A DNA stretch of 64,000 bases from Leisingera sp. M658. GTDB taxonomy: Bacteria; Pseudomonadota; Alphaproteobacteria; Rhodobacterales; Rhodobacteraceae. The notes beneath the pieces were generated by a model. The model did not search any database. It had not been told where the DNA came from and saw only the letters and a program-made list of their open reading frames with translations. Within the stretch, counting starts at the first letter, position 1. Each line of letters opens with the position of its first letter. Where the stretch lies: the NCBI RefSeq assembly GCF_025144145.1, contig NZ_CP083546.1:1132501-1196500 (forward strand), read 5' to 3'. Below, piece by piece: positions 18,076 to 26,902 of the stretch. Position numbers and translations under genes: made by a program.

Positions 18076-19389
18076 ATGGCGATACTGTCAGAGCGTATAG
18101 TGGTCCGGCTCTTACTGGCGCTGCTGATTGCGGGCTGCGGGGTGTCGCCGGTGGACCGGCTGGCCAAGCCGCCGAACCTTTACTCAACAGGGCGCAATTA
18201 CCAGGCGGAGCGGGTTCCAGAGGCGCAGCGCACGGTCGTGCCCAGGCTGCTTTATGTCACCAACCGGTCGCAGCGGTTGAATGGCGACGGGTCGGTGACC
18301 TATCTGGCAGAGCGGTCGGATTCCATGGCGTTCGGCACCGCAGAGGTGCAGTTCACACGGGTCGATGACTGGCCGGAATTGGTGGCGCTGACCCATGCAA
18401 ATACAAGCGGGCGGCTGCCGCGGCTGAAAGTGGCGGGGTTCCGCGACGGGATCCGGTTTTCCAAGACGCCGCTGCCGGCCGAGCGGCGCGGCGGCAGGGT
18501 GGTGACCGAGACACAGGCGGAAAGAGATTATGCCGCCTATGCTGCAGAATTCCGCAAGGCGGTGGCGGCTGAGGTCCGGCGCGCGGGTAGCGGGCGCATT
18601 CTGCTGTTTGTGCACGGGTTCAACAATGATTTTGATGAGGCGCTGACCACCCTGGCCAATATCTGGCATTACTCCGGGCGGCGTTCGGTGCCGATGGCGT
18701 TTTCCTGGCCTGCGGGCAGTTCCGGCCTGTTCAAGTATTTCCGCGACCGGGAGGCGGGGGATTTTTCGGTTTTTCATCTGAAGGAAACGCTGGATTTGCT
18801 GGCCTCGGTTCCGGAGGTGGAGGATATCGACATCGTTGCCCATTCCCGCGGTTCGGATGTGGCGGCCACGGCGCTGCGGGAGCTGGTGATCCGCGAGCGC
18901 GGGCGGGGCGTGCGCCCCAAGATCACGCTGAAGACCGGCACGCTGGTGCTGGCGGCGCCGGATCTGGATGTGGGCATTGTGCGGCAGCGGCTGATGAGCG
19001 AACGGGTCTTTGCGGCCTTTGAGCAGGTCAATGTGTATATCAATCCGGATGATCAGGCGCTGGCCATTGCCTCGATCCTGACCCGGGAGGCGCGGTTCGG
19101 GCGGCTGGATGCGTCGGATTTCGCCCCCGGTGAACTGGCCGCGCTGAAGAAGGTGGGGCTGGTGCATTTCATCCGGGTGGAAGGGGCAGGCGGATCGGGC
19201 CATTCCTATTTCCGCGACAATCCCGGCGCGATGTCGGACATTGCGCTGGCGCTGCGCACGCGGGCGTTTCCGGGCGGCACGCTGCGGCCGCTGGAGCTGG
19301 ATCACGACAATATCTGGACCCTGCATCCGGATTACCCGCTGGAGCGGTTGCCGGATTTGGATTTGGACTTTGTTCAGGACCGCCGCTGA
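18076..19389 (+). CDS. Alpha/beta-hydrolase lipoprotein (DUF900/COG4782)
   Basis: A 437-aa envelope lipoprotein. The signal ends in lipobox LIAGC. The hydrolase domain has LLFVHGFNNDFDEAL (oxyanion region) and the nucleophile elbow VAHSRGSD with the Ser at about 256; a late His in the GSGHSYF region may complete the triad. Members of DUF900 are putative esterases of unknown substrate. I chose the ATG at 18076, directly ahead of the hydrophobic signal; an ATG 10 codons earlier would give a long basic n-region. Confidence 0.82.
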   Translation: MAILSERIVVRLLLALLIAGCGVSPVDRLAKPPNLYSTGRNYQAERVPEAQRTVVPRLLYVTNRSQRLNGDGSVTYLAERSDSMAFGTAEVQFTRVDDWPELVALTHANTSGRLPRLKVAGFRDGIRFSKTPLPAERRGGRVVTETQAERDYAAYAAEFRKAVAAEVRRAGSGRILLFVHGFNNDFDEALTTLANIWHYSGRRSVPMAFSWPAGSSGLFKYFRDREAGDFSVFHLKETLDLLASVPEVEDIDIVAHSRGSDVAATALRELVIRERGRGVRPKITLKTGTLVLAAPDLDVGIVRQRLMSERVFAAFEQVNVYINPDDQALAIASILTREARFGRLDASDFAPGELAALKKVGLVHFIRVEGAGGSGHSYFRDNPGAMSDIALALRTRAFPGGTLRPLELDHDNIWTLHPDYPLERLPDLDLDFVQDRR

Positions 19390-19400
19390 AGACCCGCAGG

Positions 19401-19442
19401 GCGGGCCTGCCTCCGGCGGGAGTATTTTTGGCCAGAAAGAAG
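19401..19442 (+). repeat. Dispersed repeat copy a
   Basis: GCGGGCCTGCCTCCGGCGGG, then AGTATTTTTGGCCAGAAAGA and AG. This is the most regular of the four copies in the window. Confidence 0.6.
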
Positions 19443-19518
19443 CGTGTCTGCCGCCGGGCTGCTGCTGACACGGAAAAATCACTGGCCCGGCAGGCGGCTC
19501 CATTGTAGCTGGCATCTT

Positions 19519-20403
19519 ATGCGATTGTTTCTGCTTGTCTCTCTCACCATGCTGGCCTTTGCCGCAAATTCGATCCTGGGCCGGGCCGCAGTTGGCGGCG
19601 GCTATATGGATGCCACGGGTTTCGGCCTGTGGCGGCTGGTGTCCGGGGCGCTGATCCTGGCGGCTTTGTGCCGGATCCGGCGGCTGGAGACCTGGAGCCG
19701 GGAGCGCATCCTGCGTCCTTCCAGCCTGTGGGGCGGAGCGGCGCTGACGCTGTATATGGCGGGATTCACCTTGGCGTATCAGGATCTTGATGCAGGACTG
19801 GGGGCGCTGGTGCTGTTCGGGGTGGTGCAGATGTCCATGTTCCTGTGGGGGGCTGTGCGCGGCAGCCGGCCGGGGCCGGCCCAGACCGCCGGGGCGGTGG
19901 CGGCCTTTTTCGGGCTGGCCTATGTGGTTTGGCCTGCGGATGGCGCCGGAGTGCCGTTAACCGCATCTTTGCTGATGGCCGCGAGCGGGCTGGGCTGGGG
20001 CATCTACAGTCTGTTGGGGCGCGGTGCGCAGGCGCCGCTGGTGTCCACGGCGGTGAATTTCGCCTGGTCCAGCGTGATGATGCTGCCGGTTCTGCTGTTG
20101 GCGGGCGGCGGCACGGTGGTGAGCCTGTACGGGGTGTTTTTGGCAATTTTGTCCGGCGCGGTGACCTCGGGGCTTGGATATGCGCTGTGGTACCGGGTGC
20201 TGCCGCAATTGCTGCCCGCGGTGGCGGCCACCGTGCAGCTGAGCGTGCCGGTGATTGCAATCCTTGCGGGGGCGGTGCTGCTGGGCGAGAGTGTCGGGCT
20301 GCGGCTGGTGTTCGGCTCGGTTGCGGTGCTGGGGGGGATTGCGCTGGTGGTGCGGGGCGGGCCGGGGCAGGCCGCGCGGCAGGAGCCGGGCAAGGCCGGC
20401 TGA
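19519..20403 (+). CDS. EamA-family (DMT) transporter
   Basis: A 294-aa inner-membrane protein with about ten predicted hydrophobic helices in two EamA repeats, as in drug/metabolite exporters. The second repeat contains [17 protein letters not shown], typical of the family, and the C terminus is a short cytosolic tail. Start at the ATG at 19519 ([12 protein letters not shown]), giving a normal first helix. Substrate not predictable. Confidence 0.88.
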   Translation: MRLFLLVSLTMLAFAANSILGRAAVGGGYMDATGFGLWRLVSGALILAALCRIRRLETWSRERILRPSSLWGGAALTLYMAGFTLAYQDLDAGLGALVLFGVVQMSMFLWGAVRGSRPGPAQTAGAVAAFFGLAYVVWPADGAGVPLTASLLMAASGLGWGIYSLLGRGAQAPLVSTAVNFAWSSVMMLPVLLLAGGGTVVSLYGVFLAILSGAVTSGLGYALWYRVLPQLLPAVAATVQLSVPVIAILAGAVLLGESVGLRLVFGSVAVLGGIALVVRGGPGQAARQEPGKAG

Positions 20404-20443
20404 GGGGCTTTCACCACCTGCCGTTTGCGCTTATCTGGTCTCT

Positions 20444-21220
20444 ATGCGTATTTCGATGAAATCCCTGATAGCCGCTGCTGCGGCGCTGCTGCCGCTGCCC
20501 GCTGCGGCTGATTGTGTGATCCTGCTGCACGGGCTGGCCCGCAGCGAGACGTCGTTTGTGGTGCTCGGGGAGGTCTTGCAGTCGCGCGGCTACAGCGTTG
20601 TGCGGCCCGGCTATGCCTCCACCGAGGAGACCATTCAGGTACTGGCGGAGGAGGCCTTGCCACAGGCCTTTGCTGCCTGCGGCGAAGAGACAGCCCATGT
20701 GGTGACCCACTCGATGGGTGGTATCCTGCTGCGCTACTGGCTGCAGGGCAACCATCCGCAGAACTTGGGCCGGGTGGTGATGATGGGCCCGCCGAACCAG
20801 GGCAGCGAACTGGTGGATGAGCTGGGCGATTGGGAGGTTTTCGGCCTGTTGAACGGCCCTGCGGGCCTGCAGCTGGGAACCGGGGCGGAGAGCTTGCCGA
20901 AACAACTGCCGCCGGTTGATTTTCAACTGGGGGTGATTGCGGGCAGCGAGACGCTGAACCCGCTGTTCTCCGCCCTTATACCGGGGGCGGATGACGGCAA
21001 GGTCTCGGTCGCAAGCACCAAGGCGGATGGCATGGCGGCGCATCTGACGCTGCCGGTCACCCACACCTATATGATGAACAGCCCGCAGGTGATGGCGCAG
21101 ACGCTGCATTTCCTGGAGGAAGGGCGGTTTGAGCCGTCGCTGACCTGGCTGGCGGCGGTGGAAGAGATCATCGCTGAGGCTTGCCAGCTGAATGGCGGTT
21201 GCGCAGAGGCAGAGAAATGA
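20444..21220 (+). CDS. Secreted alpha/beta hydrolase (lipase-like)
   Basis: A 258-aa protein with a signal peptide ([15 protein letters not shown]), so periplasmic or exported. The oxyanion motif LLHGLARS follows the signal. The nucleophile elbow is VTHSMGG (Ser about 90) and the catalytic His is probably in VTHTYMM. Resembles small lipases/PGAP1-like esterases. The stop overlaps the phnM start (ATGA), so the two are translationally coupled. Confidence 0.85.
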   Translation: MRISMKSLIAAAAALLPLPAAADCVILLHGLARSETSFVVLGEVLQSRGYSVVRPGYASTEETIQVLAEEALPQAFAACGEETAHVVTHSMGGILLRYWLQGNHPQNLGRVVMMGPPNQGSELVDELGDWEVFGLLNGPAGLQLGTGAESLPKQLPPVDFQLGVIAGSETLNPLFSALIPGADDGKVSVASTKADGMAAHLTLPVTHTYMMNSPQVMAQTLHFLEEGRFEPSLTWLAAVEEIIAEACQLNGGCAEAEK

Positions 21221-22365
21221 CATTGGAACTGACGCTGCTAGGCGGTGATGTGCTGCGCCCCGGCGGGTTGGAGCACGGCGGCGAAATTGCCATCGCAGGC
21301 GGCCTGGTATCGGAGACAGCGGCAGGGCGCGTTGCGGACCTGACAGGCTATCTGGTGCTGCCGGGGATCGTGGATCTGCACGGCGACGGGTTTGAGCGCC
21401 ATTTGGCGCCGCGCCGGGGCGCGATGAAGCAGATGGCCGAAGGTGTCGTCGCGGCGGAGGCGGAGCTGGCCGCCAATGGTATCACCACCGCTGTGATGGC
21501 GCAGTTCTATTCCTGGGAAGGCGGCCTGCGCGGCCCGGAGTTTGCCGGTCAGGTGTTTGAGGGTATCAAGGATGTGCGCGGTTCGCTGGTCACGGACCTG
21601 CTGCCGCAGCTGCGGTTTGAGATCCACATGCTGGAGGACCACGCCGGGCTCGCCGCAAAAGTGGCGGACTGGCAGGTGCCTTATGTGGTGTTTAACGACC
21701 ACCTGCCGCATGACCGGCTGGCACAGGGCAGGAAGCCGCCGCGCCTCACCGGCCAGGCGCTGAAGGCGGGGCGCAATCCGGAGGTTCACTGGCAGATGCT
21801 GAAGGACATGCACGCGCGCCGGGATGAGGTGCCGGGCAGGCTGGATGCGCTGTGCCGTGAACTGGCGGCGCTGGACGTGCGCCTTGGCAGCCATGACGAC
21901 CAGACCTCTGAGGACCGCGCTGTCTGGCGCGGCCGCGGCGCCCGGATTGCCGAGTTTCCGGAAACGCTTGAGGCGGCAGAGGCCGCGCGGGCGGCAGGTG
22001 ATCCCGTCATTCTCGGCTCGCCCAATGTGGTGCGCGGCGGCTCGCATAAGGGCAATGCCTCCGCCGTTGAGCTGATCGCCATGGGGCTGTGCGATGCGCT
22101 GGCGTCGGATTATCACTACCCCAGCCCGCGCCGCGCGGCGCTGATGCTGGAACGCTCTGGCCTGATGGATTTAGCCAGCGCCTGGCGGCTGGTCTCGGAC
22201 GGGCCTGCGCAGGTGCTGGGACTGACCGACCGCGGGCGGTTGGAGACGGGCAAGAGGGCTGACATTGTGGTGCTGAACAAGGAAACCCAGCGGGTGGCGG
22301 CGACGCTGTCGGGCGGACGGGTCAGCTATATGTCGGGGGATGTTGCCACCCGCTTCCTGGCCTGA
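21217..22365 (+). CDS. phnM: Alpha-D-ribose 1-methylphosphonate 5-triphosphate diphosphatase
   Basis: Amidohydrolase-fold enzyme (382 aa) of the C-P lyase pathway; it removes pyrophosphate from the ribose-methylphosphonate triphosphate made by PhnIGHL. Metal motifs [26 protein letters not shown] and SDYHYPS are all present, as are [13 protein letters not shown] and a C-terminal [13 protein letters not shown], as in PRK15446. No other phn gene is in the window, which is unusual. The rest of the pathway must be elsewhere, or the protein has another use. Confidence 0.88.
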   Translation: MTLELTLLGGDVLRPGGLEHGGEIAIAGGLVSETAAGRVADLTGYLVLPGIVDLHGDGFERHLAPRRGAMKQMAEGVVAAEAELAANGITTAVMAQFYSWEGGLRGPEFAGQVFEGIKDVRGSLVTDLLPQLRFEIHMLEDHAGLAAKVADWQVPYVVFNDHLPHDRLAQGRKPPRLTGQALKAGRNPEVHWQMLKDMHARRDEVPGRLDALCRELAALDVRLGSHDDQTSEDRAVWRGRGARIAEFPETLEAAEAARAAGDPVILGSPNVVRGGSHKGNASAVELIAMGLCDALASDYHYPSPRRAALMLERSGLMDLASAWRLVSDGPAQVLGLTDRGRLETGKRADIVVLNKETQRVAATLSGGRVSYMSGDVATRFLA

Positions 22366-22510
22366 GGGGGAGCGCCGCGCATCAGGCCGGATGGCCCTCT
22401 TTGCGGCGCGTGAAACCGGCGGGGCCGCTTTCACTGCCCTGTCTTGCCGCCTGGGTGCACTGCGGATAGGCTGCGTCGAATGACATTTCCATCAAACGAA
22501 ATTTTCTGAC

Positions 22511-23134
22511 ATGACCCGAAAATACGGCCGCACATTTCACCTGCCGCAATCGCCCGGCGCCGCCAGTGATGACAAGATCATGCTGGATACTTCTGCCCTG
22601 CTGGCCGAGCCGGAGGTGATCATCACCGAGAAGATGGATGGGGAAAACACCACGGTCCACAGCGGCGGCTGCCATCCGCGCAGCCCGGATGCGCGGTATC
22701 ACCCGTCGCGGGACTGGATGAAGGCCTTTGCTGCGGGCATCTCGCCGGGTTTGGCGCAAGGGGAACGGATTGTCGGGGAGTATCTTTATGCACGCCACGC
22801 CATCGCCTACGAGGCACTGCCCAGCTATTTCCTGGGGTTCGCCTGGATCTTGAACGGCGTGATTCAGCCTTGGGAAGAAACCCTGGCCCGGTTCGCAGAA
22901 CTGGGCATTGTGAGCGTGCCGGTGCTGTACCGCGGACCGCCATCCGGGCAGGTGCTGCGCGAGACCATATCCGGCATGGATCTGGAGAGGCAGGAAGGCT
23001 GTGTGATCCGGACAGCCAGAGGGTTTGCCGAGGTGGACATGCAGAGGCTGCTGGCCAAATACGTTCGCGCCGATCATGTGCAGACTGATGTGCATTGGAT
23101 GAACGCGGAAATCATTAGAAACGGTCTCATCTGA
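22511..23134 (+). CDS. RNA ligase family protein (Rnl2-like nucleotidyltransferase)
   Basis: A 207-aa protein with the covalent nucleotidyltransferase signature: motif I EKMDGENTTVH with candidate AMP-lysine K41, motif III/IIIa around ERIVGEYLYARH and YFLGFAW, motif IV QEGCVIR, and motif V LLAKYVRADH. This is the core domain of T4 Rnl2-type RNA ligases without a recognisable extra C-terminal domain. The partner RNA is unknown; no RtcA/RtcB, kinase or toxin gene is adjacent. It lies between phnM and the convergent purK, 145 bp from phnM, so it probably has its own promoter. Confidence 0.85.
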   Translation: MTRKYGRTFHLPQSPGAASDDKIMLDTSALLAEPEVIITEKMDGENTTVHSGGCHPRSPDARYHPSRDWMKAFAAGISPGLAQGERIVGEYLYARHAIAYEALPSYFLGFAWILNGVIQPWEETLARFAELGIVSVPVLYRGPPSGQVLRETISGMDLERQEGCVIRTARGFAEVDMQRLLAKYVRADHVQTDVHWMNAEIIRNGLI

Positions 23135-23145
23135 GACCGCCGCCT

Positions 23146-23191
23146 GTTTCTTTCTGGTCTTAAATACTCCCGGGGTTTGGGGCAGCGCCCC
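23146..23191 (-). repeat. Dispersed repeat copy c between convergent genes
   Basis: Minus strand: GGGGCGCTGCCCC (a 5-bp stem), AAACCCCGGGAGTATTTAAG, ACCAGAAAGAAAC. It fills the space between the RNA ligase and purK 3' ends and may act as a bidirectional terminator. Confidence 0.6.
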
Positions 23192-23197
23192 AATCCT

Positions 23198-24274
23198 TCA
23201 GTCCTGCGCTTTCACCACACGGTTCACATGACCCATCTTGCGGCCTGGCTTGGCTTCGGCCTTACCGTAGAGGTGGAGGGCGCAATCGGGTTCTTTTGCG
23301 AGCTCGGGGATGCGGTCCACATCATCTCCGATCAGGTTTTCCATCACCACGTCGGAATGGCGCCGGCCGTCGCCCAGCGGCCAGCCCGCGACGGCGCGGA
23401 TGTGCTGTTCGAACTGATCGACGGTGCAGCCGTTCTGGGTCCAATGGCCGGAATTGTGGACGCGCGGGGCGATCTCGTTGACGATCAGGCCTTGCGGCGT
23501 CACGAACAGCTCTACCCCCAGAACGCCGACATAATCAAGCGCATTCAGGATCTTGCCCGCCATTAGCACCGCGTCCATGCGCTGGCCTTTGCTGAGGCGC
23601 GCAGGCACGGTGGTGCTGTGCAGGATGCCGTCGCGGTGGACATTCTCGCTTGGATCGAAACAGGCGATCTCACCGCTCACACCGCGGGCGGCGATGACCG
23701 AGACCTCGTGGGTGAAAGTTACAAACCCTTCGAGGACCGACGGCGCGCCTGCCATGGCAGCGAGCGCCCCGGCAGCGTCTTCAGGCGCCTTGATGCGGGC
23801 CTGGCCCTTGCCGTCATAGCCGAAACGGCGGGTCTTCAGGATTGAGGGCGCGCCGATCTCAGCCAGGGCGGCGTCGAGGCTGGCCTGGTCGGTGATGCCG
23901 TCGAAAGGGGCGGTTGTGAGGCCGAGATCCTGCAGGAAAGCCTTTTCCGTCAGCCGGTCCTGGCTGATGCGCAGCGCTTCGCGGCCCGGACGGATCGGCC
24001 TTTGCGACTCCAGCAGGTCCAACGCCGAAGTGGGGATGTTCTCGAACTCATAGGTGATCACATCGACGGCAGCGGCAAAGGCGGCCAGCGCCTCAGCGTC
24101 TTCATAACCGGCGGTGGTCACCTGATCGGCGACATGGCCTGCGGGCGGGTTGGCGCCTGGTTCAAAGATATGCGTCTTGAAGCCGAGGCGGGAGGCTGCA
24201 ACCGAGAGCATCCGGCCAAGCTGGCCGCCGCCGAGAATGCCGATGGTGGCGCCGGGCTGCAGGGCTTCAGTCAT
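23198..24274 (-). CDS. purK: N5-carboxyaminoimidazole ribonucleotide synthase
   Basis: ATP-grasp enzyme (358 aa) of purine synthesis that carboxylates AIR with ATP and bicarbonate. It has [11 protein letters not shown] at the N terminus, the ATP-grasp blocks [12 protein letters not shown] and [14 protein letters not shown], and the family ending RKMGHVN. The start at 24274 overlaps the purE stop by 8 bp, which fixes the reading frame order purE-purK. Confidence 0.96.
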   Translation of the reverse strand: MTEALQPGATIGILGGGQLGRMLSVAASRLGFKTHIFEPGANPPAGHVADQVTTAGYEDAEALAAFAAAVDVITYEFENIPTSALDLLESQRPIRPGREALRISQDRLTEKAFLQDLGLTTAPFDGITDQASLDAALAEIGAPSILKTRRFGYDGKGQARIKAPEDAAGALAAMAGAPSVLEGFVTFTHEVSVIAARGVSGEIACFDPSENVHRDGILHSTTVPARLSKGQRMDAVLMAGKILNALDYVGVLGVELFVTPQGLIVNEIAPRVHNSGHWTQNGCTVDQFEQHIRAVAGWPLGDGRRHSDVVMENLIGDDVDRIPELAKEPDCALHLYGKAEAKPGRKMGHVNRVVKAQD

Positions 24275-24755
24275 CGGAGGGCTCCTCGGGGATGGAGGCG
24301 GAGAGCGCCTCGCGCCAATCATCCAGGCGCTGGGCAAGATCTGAGTCCTGCAGCGCCAGGATGCCTGCGGCCATCAGACCTGCGTTGGCAGCACCGGCGG
24401 CACCGATGGCCATGGTGGCAACCGGGAAGCCCTTGGGCATCTGCACGATGGAATACAGCGAGTCGACGCCTGAAAGGGCGCGGGTCTGCACCGGCACGCC
24501 CACAACGGGGACGCGGGTTTTGGAGGCGACCATGCCGGGCAGATGGGCAGCACCGCCGGCACCTGCGATGATCACCTGCAACCCGCGGTCGGCGGCAGAT
24601 TTGCCGTAGCTCCACAGCCGGTCCGGGGTGCGGTGGGCGGAGACGATTTTGGCCTCATACTCAACACCCAGTTCATCCAGGATAGTGGCGGCTTCCTTCA
24701 TGGTGGGCCAGTCGGATTGGCTGCCCATGATGATGCCTACTTTGATGTCGGCCAT
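24267..24755 (-). CDS. purE: N5-carboxyaminoimidazole ribonucleotide mutase
   Basis: A 162-aa class I PurE, converting N5-CAIR to CAIR. Active-site blocks: [17 protein letters not shown], and [12 protein letters not shown]; the Ser/His pair is typical of the bacterial mutase. Overlaps purK downstream. A candidate -10 (TATAGT on the minus strand) lies near 24795. Confidence 0.96.
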   Translation of the reverse strand: MADIKVGIIMGSQSDWPTMKEAATILDELGVEYEAKIVSAHRTPDRLWSYGKSAADRGLQVIIAGAGGAAHLPGMVASKTRVPVVGVPVQTRALSGVDSLYSIVQMPKGFPVATMAIGAAGAANAGLMAAGILALQDSDLAQRLDDWREALSASIPEEPSDD

Positions 24756-25025
24756 GGCTTGGTGGCTCCTGTCGCGGCTTATGGAGCGCGCACTATAGGG
24801 AAACTGGGGTTTGGTGCAATCCGGCTTGTCGCGGAAAACGGGCGGAATTGCCCCGTTTCAGGGGCTCTGGCGCTTTGCCGCAGGCGGCAAGCTCCCGCCC
24901 GCGCGGGGATGCAGGCAAGCTGCACCGCCTTGCGGTCGGGCGTGGCGCCGCGCGGCGGCGCGGCGCGGGAGGCTTGTGCAGGGCCGGAACCGGGGGCAGG
25001 GTGGCGGCCTGACAAGGAGAGCACG

Positions 25026-25340
25026 ATGCTGGAGTTACGCCCCAATTGCGAGCTGTGTGACAAGGATCTGCCGCCGGATGCACCGGACGCGCGGATCTGC
25101 AGTTATGAATGCACCTATTGCGCGGAGTGTGCAGAGCAGGTGCTGGACAATGTCTGCCCCACCTGCGGTGGTGGCTTTGCGCCGCGGCCGATCCGGCCAA
25201 AGCGGGCCTGGCGGGCAGAGTTGAAGCTGGGGCTGGGCAACCATCCGGCCTCGACCGAACGGGTGCATTCGACGTTCACCCGCGCGGATATCGAAGCACA
25301 TGTGGTGCGAATCCGGGATATAAAACCGGAGAAGCGGTGA
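25026..25340 (+). CDS. DUF1272 cysteine-rich protein
   Basis: A 104-aa protein of the DUF1272 (COG3813) family. Cys pairs in CELC, YECTYCAEC and CPTCGG form a likely zinc-ribbon-like site; the family motif RPNCELCDKDLPP is intact at the N terminus. AAGGAG lies just before the ATG. The last ~50 residues are a basic tail that many DUF1272 members lack. Function unknown. Confidence 0.85.
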   Translation: MLELRPNCELCDKDLPPDAPDARICSYECTYCAECAEQVLDNVCPTCGGGFAPRPIRPKRAWRAELKLGLGNHPASTERVHSTFTRADIEAHVVRIRDIKPEKR

Positions 25341-25379
25341 GCGGAGCCGCCCGGCAGGCGGCTCCGGTTGTTTTCGGGA

Positions 25380-26663
25380 TCAGTCCCGCTGTTTCGGCAG
25401 GATCAGGTTCAGCAAGAGGCCCGCAACGCCGGAGAGACCGATGCCCGCGAGGGTAAAGCCTTCGCCGAATTGCAGCGTCAGCCCGCCCAGACCGATGATC
25501 AGCACGGTGGAGATGATCACCATGTTGCGGGCCTCGGACAGGGCGTCGCCCAGCTTGGCCAGCACGCTGAGGCCGACCACGGTGACCATGCCGAAGAGCA
25601 GGATCATGATGCCGCCCATCACTGGCATCGGGATAGTGGCCAGCGCACCGGACAGCTTGCCCGCGAAGGAGAGCGCGATGGCGAAGAGCGCTGCCCAGGT
25701 CATGATCGCCGGGTTGAAGGCACGGGTCAGGGTGACGGCGCCGGTGACCTCGGAATAGGTGGTGTTGGGCGGGCCGCCTAAGATGCCCGCGGCGGCAGTG
25801 GCCAGGCCGTCGCCCAGCATGGTGTTCTGGATGCCGGGTTTCTCCATGTAGTCGCGCTTGGTCACATTGGAGATCGCCATGATGTCGCCGAAATGTTCAA
25901 TCGCGGGCGCAATGGCGACGGGCAGAATGAACAGGATGGCGGCCAGATTGAACTCGGGCGCGACGAAATCCGGGACCGCGAACCAGGCGGCGCTGGCCAG
26001 CGGAGCGGTGTCCACCAGGTTTTGCCCGGTGACGGCGCCGAGGACCAGCGCGGCACCATAGCCGGCAGCGACGCCGGCCAGGATCGGCACCACGCGCATG
26101 ATCCCACGGCCCAGAATAGCGGTCAGCATGGTGGTGCCGAGGGCAACAGCTGCAAGCAGAAGAGCGGTGTTTTTCGGCATCACCTGGGTGTCGCCGGCCA
26201 GGCCGGTGGCCATGTTGACCGCCACCGGCGCCAGCGACAGGCCGATCACCATGATCACCGGGCCGACCACCACGGGCGGCAGCAGCCGGTGCATGAAGCC
26301 CGCGCCAAAGGCGCGGATGGCAAAGCTGAGCACCACATACAGCAGGCCCGCCGCCGCCAGCCCGCCGGTGGTCGCCGCCATGCCCCAGGTCTGCACGCCG
26401 TAGATGATCGGCGCGATGAAGGCAAAGGAGGACGCCAGGAACACCGGCACCTGGCCGCGGGTGACGATCTGGAAGATCAGCGTTCCAAGTCCTGCGGTGA
26501 ACAGGGCGACGCTGGGGTCCAGCCCGGTCAAAAGCGGCACCAGCACTAGCGCGCCGAAGGCGACAAACAGCATCTGGGCGCCGGTCAGCGCCTGTTTCGG
26601 GGAGAATTTGTAGTCGGTGTCCTGGGCTTCAGGCACCGGAGTGCGGTCGCTGGTGGCGGTCAT
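25380..26663 (-). CDS. NCS2-family uracil/xanthine permease
   Basis: A 427-aa inner-membrane proton-nucleobase symporter with about 14 hydrophobic segments. Recognisable blocks are PVFLASSFAF (TM3 half-helix), the IEHFGD substrate-site Glu, and a GGPPNTTYSE segment (TM10), matching UraA. Uracil is the likeliest substrate, but xanthine or another base is possible. Stop just after the convergent DUF1272 gene. Confidence 0.9.
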   Translation of the reverse strand: MTATSDRTPVPEAQDTDYKFSPKQALTGAQMLFVAFGALVLVPLLTGLDPSVALFTAGLGTLIFQIVTRGQVPVFLASSFAFIAPIIYGVQTWGMAATTGGLAAAGLLYVVLSFAIRAFGAGFMHRLLPPVVVGPVIMVIGLSLAPVAVNMATGLAGDTQVMPKNTALLLAAVALGTTMLTAILGRGIMRVVPILAGVAAGYGAALVLGAVTGQNLVDTAPLASAAWFAVPDFVAPEFNLAAILFILPVAIAPAIEHFGDIMAISNVTKRDYMEKPGIQNTMLGDGLATAAAGILGGPPNTTYSEVTGAVTLTRAFNPAIMTWAALFAIALSFAGKLSGALATIPMPVMGGIMILLFGMVTVVGLSVLAKLGDALSEARNMVIISTVLIIGLGGLTLQFGEGFTLAGIGLSGVAGLLLNLILPKQRD

Positions 26664-26902
26664 GGTGATGCTCGTTCATTGGTTCAGCTGCTTGTGCGGA
26701 GGGGGCACCGGAATGGAGGCCGGGCACAAAATCCGGCTGCTGGTAAACGGAAAATCCGGCTTTGACCATCCGGTCAGACGGAGATTCCGCCAACCGCGGG
26801 CAAGGTGTCGCAACGGGGCCGGGAAATTGCCGGTTTTCTGCAAGCCGGATGGTGACCGGACCGGGCCTGCTGCACGTGGCAGCATTAAATGGACCGCGAC
26901 CT

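Noticed and set aside
24543..25025. Long plus-strand frame running from inside purE into the DUF1272 gene
   Set aside because: Only the last 104 codons (from 25026, with AAGGAG upstream) match DUF1272; the rest is purE antisense and non-coding DNA.
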